A stretch of DNA of 64,000 bases. Source: Dillenia suffruticosa (Eukaryota; Streptophyta; Magnoliopsida; Dilleniales; Dilleniaceae). Within the stretch, counting starts at the first letter, position 1, and each line of letters opens with the position of its first letter. The notes below the pieces were generated by a model. The model ran no database searches, was not told the DNA's origin, and saw nothing but the letters and a program-made list of their open reading frames with translations. The stretch spans positions 1,808,001-1,872,000 of the forward strand of contig JAVTVX010000005.1 of assembly GCA_033439265.1 (NCBI GenBank). The letters are read 5' to 3'. Shown one piece after another: positions 1 through 12,330 of this stretch. The position numbers and the translations under genes are program-made.

Positions 1-786
1 TGCTCTGTTGCAAGATTTAATTATAATTACTATCCTGCTCATGTACAACCAAGGTCTTCATGACTCGCTTGGGAAGAGAGATGTGCTTCATGGTAAAGTT
101 TACCATTCTGCGAAGTGGGACAGATCAAGAACACTACGCTTTTACTTTTTGGGGGGGAGGGGGCGGGAGGGAGGGTTGATTGTGAAATTTTCATTACTTT
201 GGGGAGGTCCCCCTTTTAGAACCTTCCTTGTCAGTAAGCAACTCTATCCTGGCTCATGGACAAAAATGTCATCTCCATGCTCCCCACCACACAGAACAGC
301 CAACCTGGCTAGTAAGCAAGTAGGGGTCAGGTCAGATATTACGTATTCAAATATCTGACTAGTGCCACAATGATTAACGATACCCATTCTAGAGATCAGC
401 CTCTCACTGCGATCTACACCAGTGCTATTTTCAGTGATATGCAGACACATTGGGGCTTATGCCCTTGGGAGATTATAATTATTGTTAAAAGTAATATTCA
501 ACAAGATGATTGGGACTGCAAATCATACTCACATAAAAGAAAAAAAAATGAAAAGAATGAGGTGGGGACAAACTGGACTGCAGACATACAGGGGCTGCTA
601 ACAAGAGCAATAATATAGAAGTTACCCTCATTGCACAATCTTAAAAGTTGACTTATGAAATAATGTTTGATGGGAAAACTTTGGATTTTGGCCCCCTTCT
701 AATGACAAAGTTTTCAAAATGGAAGACTTTTCTTGTTAAAGCCAACAATGTCAACTGAGCTAGACACTTGTTCTTAACAACATAAC
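1..786. other. Intergenic, no gene recognised
   Basis: No reading frame here resembles a known protein. There is a G-rich run near 150-175 and otherwise mixed-composition DNA. The last part would be the promoter and leader of the downstream P450 gene, but I see no convincing TATA box. Confidence 0.5.
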
Positions 787-852
787 ACTTCTCACTGGTA
801 CTTTCTTCACTTCTCACTGGTACTTTCTTCACTTCTCACTGGTACTTTCTTG
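787..852 (+). repeat. Three tandem copies of a 22-bp unit in the P450 leader
   Basis: The unit begins acttctcactggtact and repeats at 787, 809 and 831, essentially perfectly. The array ends 12 bp before the P450 start codon at 864, so it probably lies in the 5' untranslated region. It is pyrimidine-rich. It is likely a local replication-slippage expansion; any effect on expression is unknown. Confidence 0.85.
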
Positions 853-863
853 TGCATACCTTA

Positions 864-3042
864 ATGGAGCTTCAATTTCCATCCTTTTCTGTCATCGTCA
901 CTTTCTTGCTCTTTCTGTTCACGTTTGTAAGAGTCGGAAAAAGATTGAAGCTGATCAGCTCTAGTCCAAAGCTGCCACCGGGGCCATGGAAGCTGCCTCT
1001 CATAGGTAATATGCACCAGCTGGTTGGCTCACAACCCCACCATGTGTTTGCGAACTTGGCCAAGATCTATGGACCCATTATGCACCTAAAAGTTGGTGAA
1101 CTTTCCACCTTGGTTGTTTCCTCACCTGAAATTGCCGAACAGATTATGTGTACTCATGATCTCAATTTCGCTTATAGACCTTATCTTCTTGCTTCAAAAA
1201 TTTTGTCCTATGAGTCTACAACCATTGCCTCAGCTCCTTATGGAAAATACTGGAGGGAACTAAGGAAAATTTGTATAATTGAGGTACTAAGTGCAAAGCG
1301 TGTGGAATCATTTCGATCATTACGAGAAGAGGAGGTCTCAAGTCTTATCGAAACAATTAAAATGGAAGCAGGGTCTCCAGTCAATCTTACTGAGAAGCTT
1401 TTTGCAGTGACAAACAGAATAAGTGCGAAAACTGCTTTTGGTAAAAGATGCAAGAGCCAGGAAAAATTTATTTCAGCTATAAAGGAAGGTCTTAGGCTAG
1501 GTGGAGGCTTTAGTATTGCAGACTTATACCCTTCGGTTAAAGTACTTGAGGTCATCAGTGGAATGAAATTGAAGCTGGAGAAGGTGCATCGGGAAATTGA
1601 TAGGGTACTTGACAACATTATTAATGAGCACAAAGAGAGGAAGAAAACCACATCTTATAATAGAGATGATAAAGAAGAGGATGATCTTGTCAATGTACTT
1701 TTAAGGATTCAAGAAAATGATGAGCTAGAGTTTCCCTTGACCACCAACAACATCAAAGCAATCCTCTTGGTAAGCACATGTTTCTCTACACTTTGGATTA
1801 ATGACGTGCTTAGGACACATTTAGCAGAACAGAGGAAATGGAAATGATAAAGAACTTTTTCCAACATTCCGGCCCTGAAAATACTGCAGCAAAATTTCCC
1901 CCATGACTCGTATATAGTCCATAATAATTCAAGTTAAACTATGCAGAGAAAAAAAAAAATCAGAAACTAAAGATGTAAAAATGTAATGAAAATGTTCAAA
2001 ACATTTATTTGAGGGTATTTTTATTTTTATTTTTATTTTCAAGCTCACAGAGTAGTTGTACAGGCTAGTTGAATCACTCACTAAGAGGCCTTGATGTGGC
2101 GCCGCTCTTGCAGACATCTTAACAATTTTATTTATTTTTCAAATTCTATTTTCACAACTTTGAAATATCAATAAGAAGTCCTAGAGTTGTATTAAGGGAT
2201 GTAAAACTTTTCCAGGGAGACATTCGAGCTCTCGTTGAGCTCTTAGGGTATACTACTTAGATAATTTATCCCAGAGATGTTACACCTCCATCATGTTCGG
2301 CTCAGAACAAAGAAATGATATTCAAGAAAAATGCTTGTCTTGTGTTATGTGTAGTTTGTAAGACAATATTGGCGGTAATTAATAAAGTGCATTCATCTAC
2401 CAATTTCAGAATGTTTTCAGTGGCGGGAGTGACACAACATCAACAACGATGGAGTGGGCAATGTCAGAAATGCTGAAAAACCCAAAAGTAATGGAAAAGG
2501 CACAAGCTGAGGTAAGACAGGTATGCTATGGTGAAGGCAATGTGGATGAAAAGCACTGTCGTGAGTTAAAATACTTACAGGCAGTAATTAAAGAAACTCT
2601 GCGATTACACCCACCAGCTCCTTTACTACTTCCGAGAGAATGTCAGAAGAGTTGTAAGATCAACGGATATGACATACCTGCCAAGACCAAAGTTGTTGTT
2701 AATGCATGGGCTCTAGCAAGAGATCCCAAAAATTGGAACGAAGCAGAAATATTTGATCCAGAGAGGTTTCTAAACAGTTCTATTGATTTCAAAGGATTAG
2801 ATTTTCAATATATCCCATTTGGTGCTGGAAGGAGGATATGTCCTGGAATAGCTTTATCTATGGCTAACATAGAGTTGCCACTTGCTCAGCTACTTTACCA
2901 TTTTGACTGGAACCTTCCCTGCAGAACGAGTCCGGCAGATCTTGACATGACTGGTGTGTTTGGCATAACAGTCAAAAGAAAAGCCGAGCTTTATGCAGTT
3001 CCGGAGAATTATAAACCATTTCCTGCTAAATGGACAATGTAG
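864..3042 (+). CDS. Cytochrome P450, CYP71D-like, two exons
   Basis: Exons 864-1769 and 2410-3042 with a phase-0 GT-AG intron of 640 bp give a 512-aa protein. The N-terminus is a hydrophobic ER anchor, followed by the proline-rich hinge [14 protein letters not shown]. Exon 2 carries the I-helix FSGGSDTT (residues ~304-311), the K-helix ExxR in KETLRLHPPAP (E364, R367), FDPERF, and the heme loop PFGAGRRICPG with its cysteine at about residue 446. The protein would be an ER-bound monooxygenase using a P450 reductase; CYP71D members act on terpenoids, flavonoids and alkaloids, but the substrate cannot be read from sequence. I chose the ATG at 864: a frame extending upstream begins only at a GTG, and the paralog starts at the same MELQF. 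It is the first of a tandem array of three. The intron is eight times longer than the paralog's and holds T/A-rich filler. Confidence 0.93.
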
Positions 3043-4400
3043 TTCACTTGTATGGCTGTACTATTATGTTCCTTTGAATGCGTATATTAAAATTATGTAA
3101 TTCCTTAGGAATGCATAGGCTATATCTACCACTGTGGACTGAATAAACCAATGTAATGAGTCTTGCCTCATTGGTCTGAAGGCTGAATTCATAATCGGTG
3201 TGTATCTAAGAAGATCTCCAGCATACACTATAAAATGTTGGAGATTTCGTTAGTGTACGTTGGGACTATGATCCCCCCCCCCTCCCTCCACTTCTTAAGA
3301 TTTCTGGTGTGATCAATCCTAGATTTTGTGCTTTTGGTGGATGATTAAATTATAATCTATAGTAGTCTCCAACTCATCTACATTATACACTTCATTTATA
3401 TCCCAAGCACATAGTCAAAAAGATGTCATTAGAGGCATTTTTGAAGATGTCATTCGGCATCCATTGAGAAACTCTTCTTTGGGATCATGCATTTTTGAAA
3501 ACCATATGGGTATTCTGATTGAATTGGAGGCGGCTTCAGAATTCATCGAATTCACGGAAAGACAACATTTGGGGGTTTGGGCCGAGGTCTAGGGTTTCGT
3601 TGGTTTGGTATGTTGTGGGCCTAGGTGTACTCAAAGCAGTCATAAGAAGACTGCTGATCTTTTTTCCATGGAGATGGTGATGAAGAACAGAGGTCTTCAT
3701 GTTGTTGCCAGGATTTTGTCGTAATATTTAAAATAAGGGAGGTTCCCGTCCCGTCCGGCCCACCAGAGGCGAGACAGGACGGGATTCGTAAGCAAAATGA
3801 GACCAATCAATAACATAGTGGAGACCCATCCGAAAATAGATAAATCGTATTCATGCTTTTGCTATTTTTTATATAGTGTGCATAAGAAGCAACATTCCTG
3901 CTTTCTCCTCGGCACTCAAAGCGCGTGAAACTCGATATCCTTTTTTTTTCTTTAGAAAACTCTCCACGTGACAATGGTAGAGATGGAGCTGAAGTTTATT
4001 AGCTACATGGTCAAATGTTTTTGAAATCCGAGGAAAAGAAAATTGGACTTTGCAACCGAGTAATTTGCATGTTTTATTTTTTTAATATAGGAAAAAGGTT
4101 GAGTGGGTTGTTAAATAACCTTTGAAAATCATTTAGCTCATTAAAGATGGAATAAAATTTTGTTATTTGGATTCAGACTGCAAGGCATACAAACAAAAGC
4201 AAGTAAATAAGGATGAGGTGTGGGCTCTAGTTCAGCAGACGTGGGCACGGCTTTGCCAATTCTAGAAAGAACTCATCTTTGTGGTCTCAGCCGACTTGAG
4301 CTAGCAGATAAAGTTTGAAGGGAACAACTTGGACTTCTTTACCCTATTTAGTGGCAAAGTTGTAGAGAGAAAAAAATTGTATTCTGCTGTGCATAAGATT
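3043..4400. other. Intergenic spacer between the two P450 genes
   Basis: No gene seen. It contains a C-rich run near 3274-3293 and AT-rich filler. The end of it is the promoter and leader of the next P450, where a frame open upstream of the ATG starts only at a TTG and is not taken as coding. Confidence 0.5.
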
Positions 4401-6018
4401 ATGGAGCTTCAATTTCTATCCTTCCCTCTCATATTTGCATTCTTACTCTTTGTTTTCATGTTTGTAAGAGTCAAAAAGAGATTCAAGCCGATCAACTCTG
4501 CTCCAAAGCTACCTCCAGGGCCATGGAAGCTGCCGTTAATCGGAAATATGCACCAGCTTGTCGGTGCACAAATTCACCACTTGTTGACAGACCTGGCGAA
4601 GATCTATGGACCACTGATGCACCTCAAACTCGGCGAATTGTTGGTAGTGGTTGCTTCTTCAGCTGAAATCGCTGAAGAGATTATGAAGACTCATGACATC
4701 AATTTTGCTCAAAGGCCTTATCTTCTTGCTTCAAGAATCATGTCCTATGACTCTACGAATATTGCCTTCTCTCCTTACGGTACCTACTGGAGGCATGTGA
4801 GGAAGATTTGTGTGTTGGAGTTATTGAGTGCCAAAAGGGTGAGATCATTTCAATCTTTGAGAGAAGAAGAGGTCTCCAGTTTCATTGAATCAATTAGACT
4901 GAAAATAGGATCACCTATCAATCTGAGTGAGAAAATTTTGTCGTTGACATATGGAATAAGTGCAAGATCAGCTTTTGGTAAATGCTGCAAGGACCAGGAA
5001 GCAGTAATTTCAGCTGTAAAAGAAGCCATGAGGTTGGGTGCAGGATTCAGTATTGTGGACTTATATCCTTCTCTTAAAATGCTTCAGTACATCACCGGAA
5101 TAAGGTCAAAGCTGGAGAAGTTGCAGCGCGAAACTGACAGAGTCCTCGAGAACATCATTAATGAGCACAGAGAAAGGAAGAGAAACATGACATCCCACGA
5201 GGTGGATAAAGAAGAGGATGATCTTGTTGGTGTACTTTTGAAAATCCAAGAAAATGTAGAGCTTGAGGTTCCCTTGACCACTGACAACATCAAAGCAGTC
5301 ATCTTGGTAAGCACATTATTTCCTCATATGCATTTCAGGATTATGAGACAATTAATTGAAGGGCATACTTTTTTATCACTTTCAGGACATTTTCAGTGGT
5401 GGGAGTGACACCACATCTACGGCAATGGAGTGGGCAATGTCAGAAATGCTCAAAAACCCTAGCATAATGGAAAAGGCACAGGCTGAGGTAAGACGGGTAT
5501 TTGATGGCGAAGGCTATGTGAATGAAAAGCACTGTCATGAGTTGAAATACTTACAAGCAGTAATCAAAGAAACTCTGAGGCTACACCTACCAGCTCCCTT
5601 GTTACTTCCAAGAGAATGCAGGGAAAGCTGTGTGATCAATGGATATGACATACCTGCCAAGACTAAGGTTTTGGTTAACGCGTGGGCTATAGCCAGAGAC
5701 CCAAAATATTGGACTCAACCAGAAGCATTTGATCCAGAGAGATTCCTAAACAGTTCTATAGATTTTAAAGGGTTAGATTTTCGGTATATCCCGTTTGGTG
5801 CTGGAAGAAGGGTATGTCCTGGAATATCTTTTGCGATGGCTAATATGGAGCTGCAACTAGCCCAACTCCTTTACCATTTTAATTGGAAACTTCCCTTTGG
5901 AATGAATCCAGAAGATCTAGACATGACTGGAGTGTTTGGCGTGACAGTCAAAAGGAAAAATGATCTCTATGTAATTCCAGAGCCTTACAAATCATTTCCT
6001 GTTAAACATACGAACTAG
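4401..6018 (+). CDS. Cytochrome P450, CYP71D-like, tandem paralog
   Basis: Exons 4401-5306 and 5386-6018 with a phase-0 intron of only 79 bp give 512 aa, the same exon lengths as the upstream gene. The order is hydrophobic anchor, [14 protein letters not shown] hinge, I-helix [19 protein letters not shown] (ExxR intact, second proline of the usual PP replaced by leucine-proline), FDPERF, and heme loop [11 protein letters not shown]. All catalytic landmarks are present, so the gene looks functional. It is clearly a recent duplicate of the gene at 864; the aligned residues match over most of the length by eye. Differences concentrate in the first 250 residues, where substrate recognition sites lie, so the two enzymes may differ in substrate. 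The role is membrane-bound oxidation in specialised metabolism; exact chemistry is unknown. Confidence 0.93.
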
Positions 6019-6525
6019 TTCCATTGTATAGTAATTTCAATACAAGTCATAGTCATTTTCCTTTCCTAAGGAAACAATGTCAAATATATGTTTCCAAATA
6101 TGGAGATTGTGCCACTCCTAGTTGTACTAATAAACTACGCCCTTGAGGCTTATCACTAATACTAAGAATGGTATCGACCAACCAACCACAGTGTACGAGA
6201 GAATGTTTGGGAGGTGGTAAATCACAAGAGCATAAATGAGAGGAGTAATGCATGAAACAGGCCGTCAATCGAAAAGGCTATCATGCCCAAGACATGATAT
6301 AAGTTTAGTTGTTTGCTTTTGAGAGGTAAATATATACAAACAAAAGGAACACAGATGACAAGGAGTGACATGGATTGAGCGCCATACAGCTGAAGCCACC
6401 AGATCTCTTATTCTCGGAGCGCTAAAAGAAGCAAATGAGCTATAGTTCAACTGATACCGTCTCCAGGTCTCGAGTTCAAACTTTCCAAGAAAAGAACTTC
6501 TCTACTCTGCTCTGAATCCTTTATA
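6019..6525. other. Spacer between P450 gene 2 and the P450 pseudogene
   Basis: No gene. Around 6436-6480 there is a stretch with tRNA-like spacing of an A-box-like and a B-box-like motif (tagttcaactga and gagttcaaac), possibly an old SINE head; weak. Confidence 0.35.
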
Positions 6526-7335
6526 ATGGGGCTTCAGTTTCCTCCCTCTGTCCCTTTACTCTTTGCCTTTTTGCTCTTCACGTTCATGATTTTTGAGGAA
6601 AGGAAAGAAATTCAAGCAAGTCAGCTCATCTCCAAGGCTGCCTCCCGGCCTATGGAAACTGCCTCCCATTGGAAATATGCACCAGCTAATTGGCTCACAA
6701 CCTCACCACTTCTTGACAGACTTAGCCAAGATCTATGGACCTCTGATGCACCTGAAACTTGGAGAAGTTTCCATGGTGATTGTTTCCTCACCTGAAATCG
6801 CTGAAGAGGTGTTGAAAACCCATGATATCAATTTTGCTCAAAGCCCTCATCTTCTTGTTTCAAGAACAATTTGCATCATGGAGGTACTGTGCGCAAAGCG
6901 GGTGCAATCATTACATTCACCAAGAGAAGAGGAGGTCTCGAATCTCATTCAATCGATTTCCCTGAAAATAGGATCTCCAATCACTCTTTAGTGAGAAGAT
7001 TTTCTCACCGACGTATGGAATAACTGCAAGGGCAGCTTTTGGTAAAAAACAGTAGCAAGAAGTATTCATCTTGGACCTTAAGCTAGGAGGAGGTTTCAAT
7101 ATTATGGCATTTACCCTTCTTCTTTTTTTTCACCACAACTATCTAAAATTATATTTTAATTAACTCAATTTGAATATATGTAGAGACACTATTTAGAGGA
7201 TGATTTTTTTAGTATAATTTTTTTTTTTTTAAGTTTTAAATTTAAAATTTAATTAAAAATTTTAGTATTTTATTTCACCAAACCGGCCGATATGCATGTA
7301 CCCTTTGGTAAAATTGCTTGAAGTCATCAGCAGAA
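6526..7335 (+). pseudogene. CYP71D-like P450 pseudogene, first exon only
   Basis: It starts like its neighbours (MGLQFPPSVPLLFAF) but shifts frame near 6590. The second frame then carries the hinge LPPGLWKLPPIGN and the region matching residues ~45-125 of the intact genes. About 22 codons corresponding to the [13 protein letters not shown] segment are deleted near 6870. A further frameshift and stop follow near 6990, and similarity continues in pieces to about 7335, interrupted by an insertion at 7119-7305. The whole second exon, including I-helix, ExxR and heme cysteine, is missing. No functional P450 can be made. It is the third and most decayed member of the tandem array. Confidence 0.88.
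7119..7305. mobile_element. 187-bp AT-rich insertion in the P450 pseudogene
   Basis: The sequence taccctt occurs at 7112-7118 and again at 7299-7305, bounding the insert. In the intact gene at 864 the corresponding place has this heptamer once, directly followed by the sequence that resumes after the insert, so it behaves as a 7-bp target-site duplication. The insert is AT-rich, has no obvious terminal inverted repeat and no coding capacity. A similar AT-rich block lies at 21365-21500, suggesting a dispersed non-autonomous family. Confidence 0.6.
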
Positions 7336-9540
7336 CGAGGGTTATTTGATTATTGAATTCCTTCCGGACCCAGATCAACAAGCCTGCCGAGGCCCAAAAG
7401 GTGTGGTGCTGGGCCCATGGCCGACTCCTTTCGGACCGAGTTTGGGAGTTGGAAAATTTGGAAGTATCTTTAGCCAGAAGATTAATTTTCACTTTTTAGT
7501 TCTAAATTTCAGGGTCAATATTCCGATGTCTTTGATTCAGGATCCGATGGCCCATATTTGTCTCCCACGTGTTTTGACTGAACACTTGCATGTAATGTCT
7601 CGATGTTGTCTGTCTACATAAAACTTAGTTTTTTTTTTTTTTTGGTGACTTAAACACCTCATAATATTTAAAATTTTATCTCGATTAATCTAAATAAACC
7701 GTTATAAGGATCATTTTGTGAGGGTGAGTCTCCCAACATTGTTTTTGAGTATCAAGGAAAAGTCGAACTCACAGTTTAATTGAAGGATCAAAATGTTCAT
7801 TCTATTTACACTAACAAATATCGATAAAAAAAAAAAAAAAACTTATTTTTTCTTCCCATCCTACCAATTATTTTTATCTGTATGAAAGTTGTTTAAGGAT
7901 GCCCAATTCAAGATCACATTTCTTTTGAGTGGATAGTCCTAGAAATAACGCATTCCCCCCCCCCCCAACTTTTAGTCAATTGTTGAACTCTCTTATCCCA
8001 ATTTTGCATTTCTAATCTATACTTCTTAAATTTTTTTTTCCTTTTCTTTAAATGTTATTATTTATCAAGACTAATTCCACACTGCATAATTGATCAAATT
8101 ATTAAAAAAAAAAATTATACAATCCAATCAAGCAAAATTATATTTAGCCTGAAACATTATCATAAATGGGTTTTTTCTTCTTTTGCATTTTGTCACACGA
8201 TATGATACGCAATCTTGACTATCCTTATTGCCATTTTTTAATTGTTTAAATTTAAAAGAGCAACCAGCTTTATAGTCCTTTGAACATGTTCAAATCCAAG
8301 GTCCACTTTGTACTCCAGTGGGGAAAGTGATTCTCTCAAGAGGAGAGAAAGATATATCATTCTGGGGAGTCCAAACATCTTGGACTAGGAAGTCGAGGCA
8401 AGCTCGTGTGCCTCAGCCATAATTGTTAAAAATAATTAAGTGACGGGAGCAAGCAATCAGCAATGAAGAAAGAGACTTATTTTAGCTTGATTAAAAGAAA
8501 CCATCCCAGGTATTTTTTTTAACCGATTAGTATATGAGTTTTGTTCTATTAATCCAGTGTGAGTATTGTGAAACTTATTAAGAAATTGATTTTCTTAAAT
8601 TTTATTTCTCTATTCTTATGACTTAAATCTCAAAATCTATAGTTAAGAGAGTATAATATCTTACTATTATTATAATCTAGGAGTTTCATAAACCATCCTA
8701 TGTATGATTAGTGTGATGAGCCTCTCAATTATTTTTGAAGATCTATGTTCGTCATTTTTAATTATTTTTGATAGTTATTAATGTTGTTTCTTATAATGTC
8801 AAATGAATTTAGAGTTGCGATCATAAAAAATAAATAAATAAATTTAGAGTTGGGACAAAGTGATCATAAAAATATTTTCTTTTCAATGATGTGGGAGATG
8901 TTGGTTTTTTTCTTTTTTTAAGCAATAAATACTATTTCTTGTAATGCCAAATCAATTTATGGTTGAACCAAAGTGATCATAATTGGGCCTCAGTGATCTA
9001 GTGAGATTATCATATTGCAACAAAGCTTTTCAGGCCCCATGGCGAGAATCTCATCCACCGAGTTAACTTAATATTATTATATAATTTTCTAATTCTTCAC
9101 TTCGTCAAACAAGATGACAAAGCTACCAACATTTTAAAAATAAATAAAAAATACAATCTAAGTAGCAATTATTTTTTTCTTAAATAAACTTTAAAAGTCT
9201 AATCTCAGATAATTATATTTAAAATATTTTAAGTTTATTTTTAGGCTTTTTATTTAATAATTTTATTTTGACTGCCCTTGGTTTATAGATTAGCGAACAC
9301 CTTTTTTTTTTAAAGTTTATTATACAATTTTAAAAACTAATAATTGAGATTTTAGAAAAGAATATTTGGAGTTATCTGGAGTGCTCCCATGAACACATTG
9401 TCGGCGTCCCTTCGTGACAGCTCACGTGACAGAGCCTCTTTACTTGAATTAAATTTTTTTTTGTTTGATCGATAGTATCTCCTTATTTAAAAAAAAAAAA
9501 CACATTGTGGGCCCAGTCATTAAGGCCCAAAATCAGACAA
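7336..9540. other. AT-rich intergenic DNA, no gene
   Basis: Long A and T runs, a C run near 7953, and no frame resembling a protein. A poly-T-headed block at 7627-7800 could be an old minus-strand retroposon because its reverse complement holds a gagttcgac B-box-like motif, but I find no target-site duplication. Confidence 0.5.
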
Positions 9541-9545
9541 AAAGG

Positions 9546-9620
<75 letters not shown>

Positions 9621-9746
9621 CCTATCCTAAGTCAGCAATTGATACTCCAATGTCCAATTTCTTGCCGTTCACACAAGGTAGAGTCATAACAAAAGTGCTT
9701 GAAAATTTCATTTTCTAATCGTGGAGGATGTGACCGCAAAAAAAGG

Positions 9747-9783
<37 letters not shown>

Positions 9784-9862
9784 CCTATCCTAAGTCAGCA
9801 ATTGATACTCCAATGCAAAAGTGCTTGAAATTTTCATTTTCTAATCACGGAGGATGTGACCA
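9541..9862. repeat. Imperfect tandem duplication (two units) with CT tracts
   Basis: Unit 1 (about 9541-9736) and unit 2 (about 9742-9862) both run aaaggtcact, a CT tract, cctatcctaagtcagcaatt, and end near gaggatgtgacc. Unit 2 lacks an internal segment of about 35 bp and has a shorter CT tract. This is a local segmental duplication followed by a deletion. Confidence 0.85.
9549..9616. repeat. (CT)n microsatellite
   Basis: Nearly uninterrupted CT dinucleotides for about 68 bp. A shorter CT tract lies at about 9750-9780 in the second duplicated unit. Confidence 0.97.
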
Positions 9863-11000
9863 CATTTCATGTTCAGTGCTGGGGTTACGTGACAATTTCT
9901 ATTTTATTATTTTTTAACTTTCAATGATCGTTGTCTAAGTTTATAAATCCTTCTTGAGCTCGCAAAGTTATTTATAATAACTTAATTATATAATATAAAA
10001 AATAATTAATACAATAATAACTTAACTTTATGGAGATTTAATTTTAACTTATAGAACTTTATATTTTTTACTAAAATTTTTATTACAGTTAAAAAAATTA
10101 TATAAAAAAGAAATTAAAATAAATATAAATTAGAAATCATCATACAAACTTAAATATTTTTGATTATATATATATATATACAAAATATTGAAATTTTTAT
10201 TAGAATCACATGTATCCAATTTCTTTTCTCTTAATTTTGTGATTTGTGATTCAAATTTTGTATAACAAAAAATATATATATACCTTATATTATCTTTGAC
10301 AATTTTAGAATTAAATTTCTGACAAAAAACAAGAATTCTTCAAAGTTGAAAATCAAACCATGAAGATGGGAGGAAAATTTCCATTGATGGTGGAGCAAGA
10401 GCAAAAGAGCTGCCAGTAGGTCGGCGAGCCTGGAACACGTGCAAGGCCCTGCTCACCAAAGTTGACTTTTACGATTTATTTTATATATTTCCTTTTTCTT
10501 TTATTTAAAAATGATAGTTAAGAGTTTTTAGAATGATTATCAATTTAATAAATAAAAATATTAAATTTTTTAATTTTAATTTAAATTTAAAAATTGAAAA
10601 TATAAAGAATAGATTAATAAAATTCTTTTTAAATTAGATTCGATAATATTTGATTTGAATTAATTAAAATATAATTTTAAATATTAATTAATCTATTATA
10701 AAAAAAAAAAATCTAACGATCCCTATCTCATTGATACTTTGATTATTAATGAAATTTTAAGATTTTCCTCTTGACCTAGAATTGGGTTTTATCCTTTGGG
10801 GTGGACTCTCTTACAGAAGTTTAGGATGCGAACCGAGTAAATTCAACTTATCACATTATCTATTGTGTCAGATTCTAATTTACTAAAAAAAATTATATTA
10901 TTAAATATAACTTAAAACCATACTTTCATAATAAGCTAGAATTATTTTAGTATACTTGTTTAGTACGCATAATTTATAGACTACTCGTATTAAATAAGTT

Positions 11001-11087
11001 TTTTTTTTTTTTTTACATAATAATTCCAACCTGAATTTCAGGGTTGGGAGAAGGGATTGTGACTACCAGTCTATCCCATTGGGGACA
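11001..11087 (-). mobile_element. 5'-truncated SINE-like retroposon with 13-bp TSD
   Basis: The 13-mer tattaaataagtt flanks the insert at 10988-11000 and 11088-11100. On the minus strand the insert runs from tgtccccaatggg to a poly-A tail (poly-T at 11001-11014 on the plus strand). A related block at 42816-42899 in the same orientation keeps A-box and B-box-like motifs, which suggests a tRNA-derived SINE family. Confidence 0.8.
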
Positions 11088-12109
11088 TATTAAATAAGTT
11101 TATTAATGCGTACATTAACATTAATAGCCTAAGATTTTTACCGCTATTAAAAGAATAGTGAGTAGCTTGCTCTTGAATTGTCACAATTTAAGAGGGATTG
11201 GTTGCCAAAGTAAATGCAAGTAATTGATGCGACATAAATTTCCATCCCACCCAAAGTGCACAGACATTGATTCTCCAATAGAATTAAAGTGGAAAATTTT
11301 GCAGCGAGTTCAAGGGAAAAAAAAAAGAAAAGGAAATAAATTGCTTGGGAAGACTGAAGAGTAAAAGGCTAAATTTGGTCACCTAACAATGTCGGCCCAA
11401 GTTCATATTTCGGCATGGTAGAGGTTTTAAGTAAATATATGGATGAGTCCGACATTTTTTTTTTATTTATTTGCCTAATTTGCAAATTATTGCCCATATC
11501 AAATAAATTTACAAAATATTAAATTTATAGTAACAATTATGTATTTCTGTACAAATAGTTATAATTCAATGATCGTACACTTGATAATTTTTTAATAAAT
11601 AGTAATTTTACTTTATTTAATAATTATGTAAATAATTTTAAGCTCAATAAAAAATGACTATACGTTTTTTATCCCATTTCCATTATCGTTAAAATAAGAC
11701 AATAAAATGGTCTATGGTCTAGACCAGAGATGATTTCTGATCTTGAATTGATTTCTTATAGATATACTCAACGTAATTATTTTTATTTTTCTGTATATTT
11801 TAGGTAAAAGTTTATTTTCATGGTCCTATAAGAGAAAAAAAATAATAATAAAGAAAGCGACCTTGGGGGGAGGAGTGGGGCCATCAGAAAAATAAGATCC
11901 CAGAAAACTTAAATTCGGTTTTTTTTTTCTTTTTTTTTGCAATTTTTGATTTTATTTTGTGAAATTTGGACGGCATTTTTTTGATCAAGGAAGCATATGG
12001 CACAAATAGTGCGCAAATTGGCATAAAAGGAGACAAGATAGGCAACGAAAATGACGAAACACGAAAACGGATACGAAAGATATAGGAAACGAAAATACGA
12101 AACAAACAT

Positions 12110-12330
12110 GTAAATATAAAATAAAAAGATTTTTATATAAATATTAATTATTTTATAAAAATAATAACATATCTATATTTTATAATAAAAATATAAAATG
12201 ATCAAATATATAATTATTAATCATAAAATAAATAATATAAAAATAAGAATGATAATTAATAAATAATTTATTAAATATAAAAAATATAAATAATTTTATA
12301 TAAATATTAATTAATTTAATTTACGACTAA
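12110..12330. repeat. AT-rich dispersed repeat, copy 1 of 3
   Basis: About 220 bp consisting almost only of A and T, with recurring ttatataaatattaatta and aaataatttattaaatat words. The same ordered words occur at about 24430-24705 and, more weakly, 34690-34930, in the same orientation. No coding capacity; likely a non-autonomous element family. Confidence 0.6.

Noticed and set aside
852-863. Upstream extension of the first P450 by four codons
   Set aside because: It would need a GTG start; the paralog and family begin at the MELQF methionine at 864.
4329-4400. 24-codon N-terminal extension of the second P450
   Set aside because: Begins at TTG, has no family counterpart, and precedes the normal ER anchor.
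9465-9917. Serine/leucine-rich open frames
   Set aside because: They are translations of CT microsatellites.
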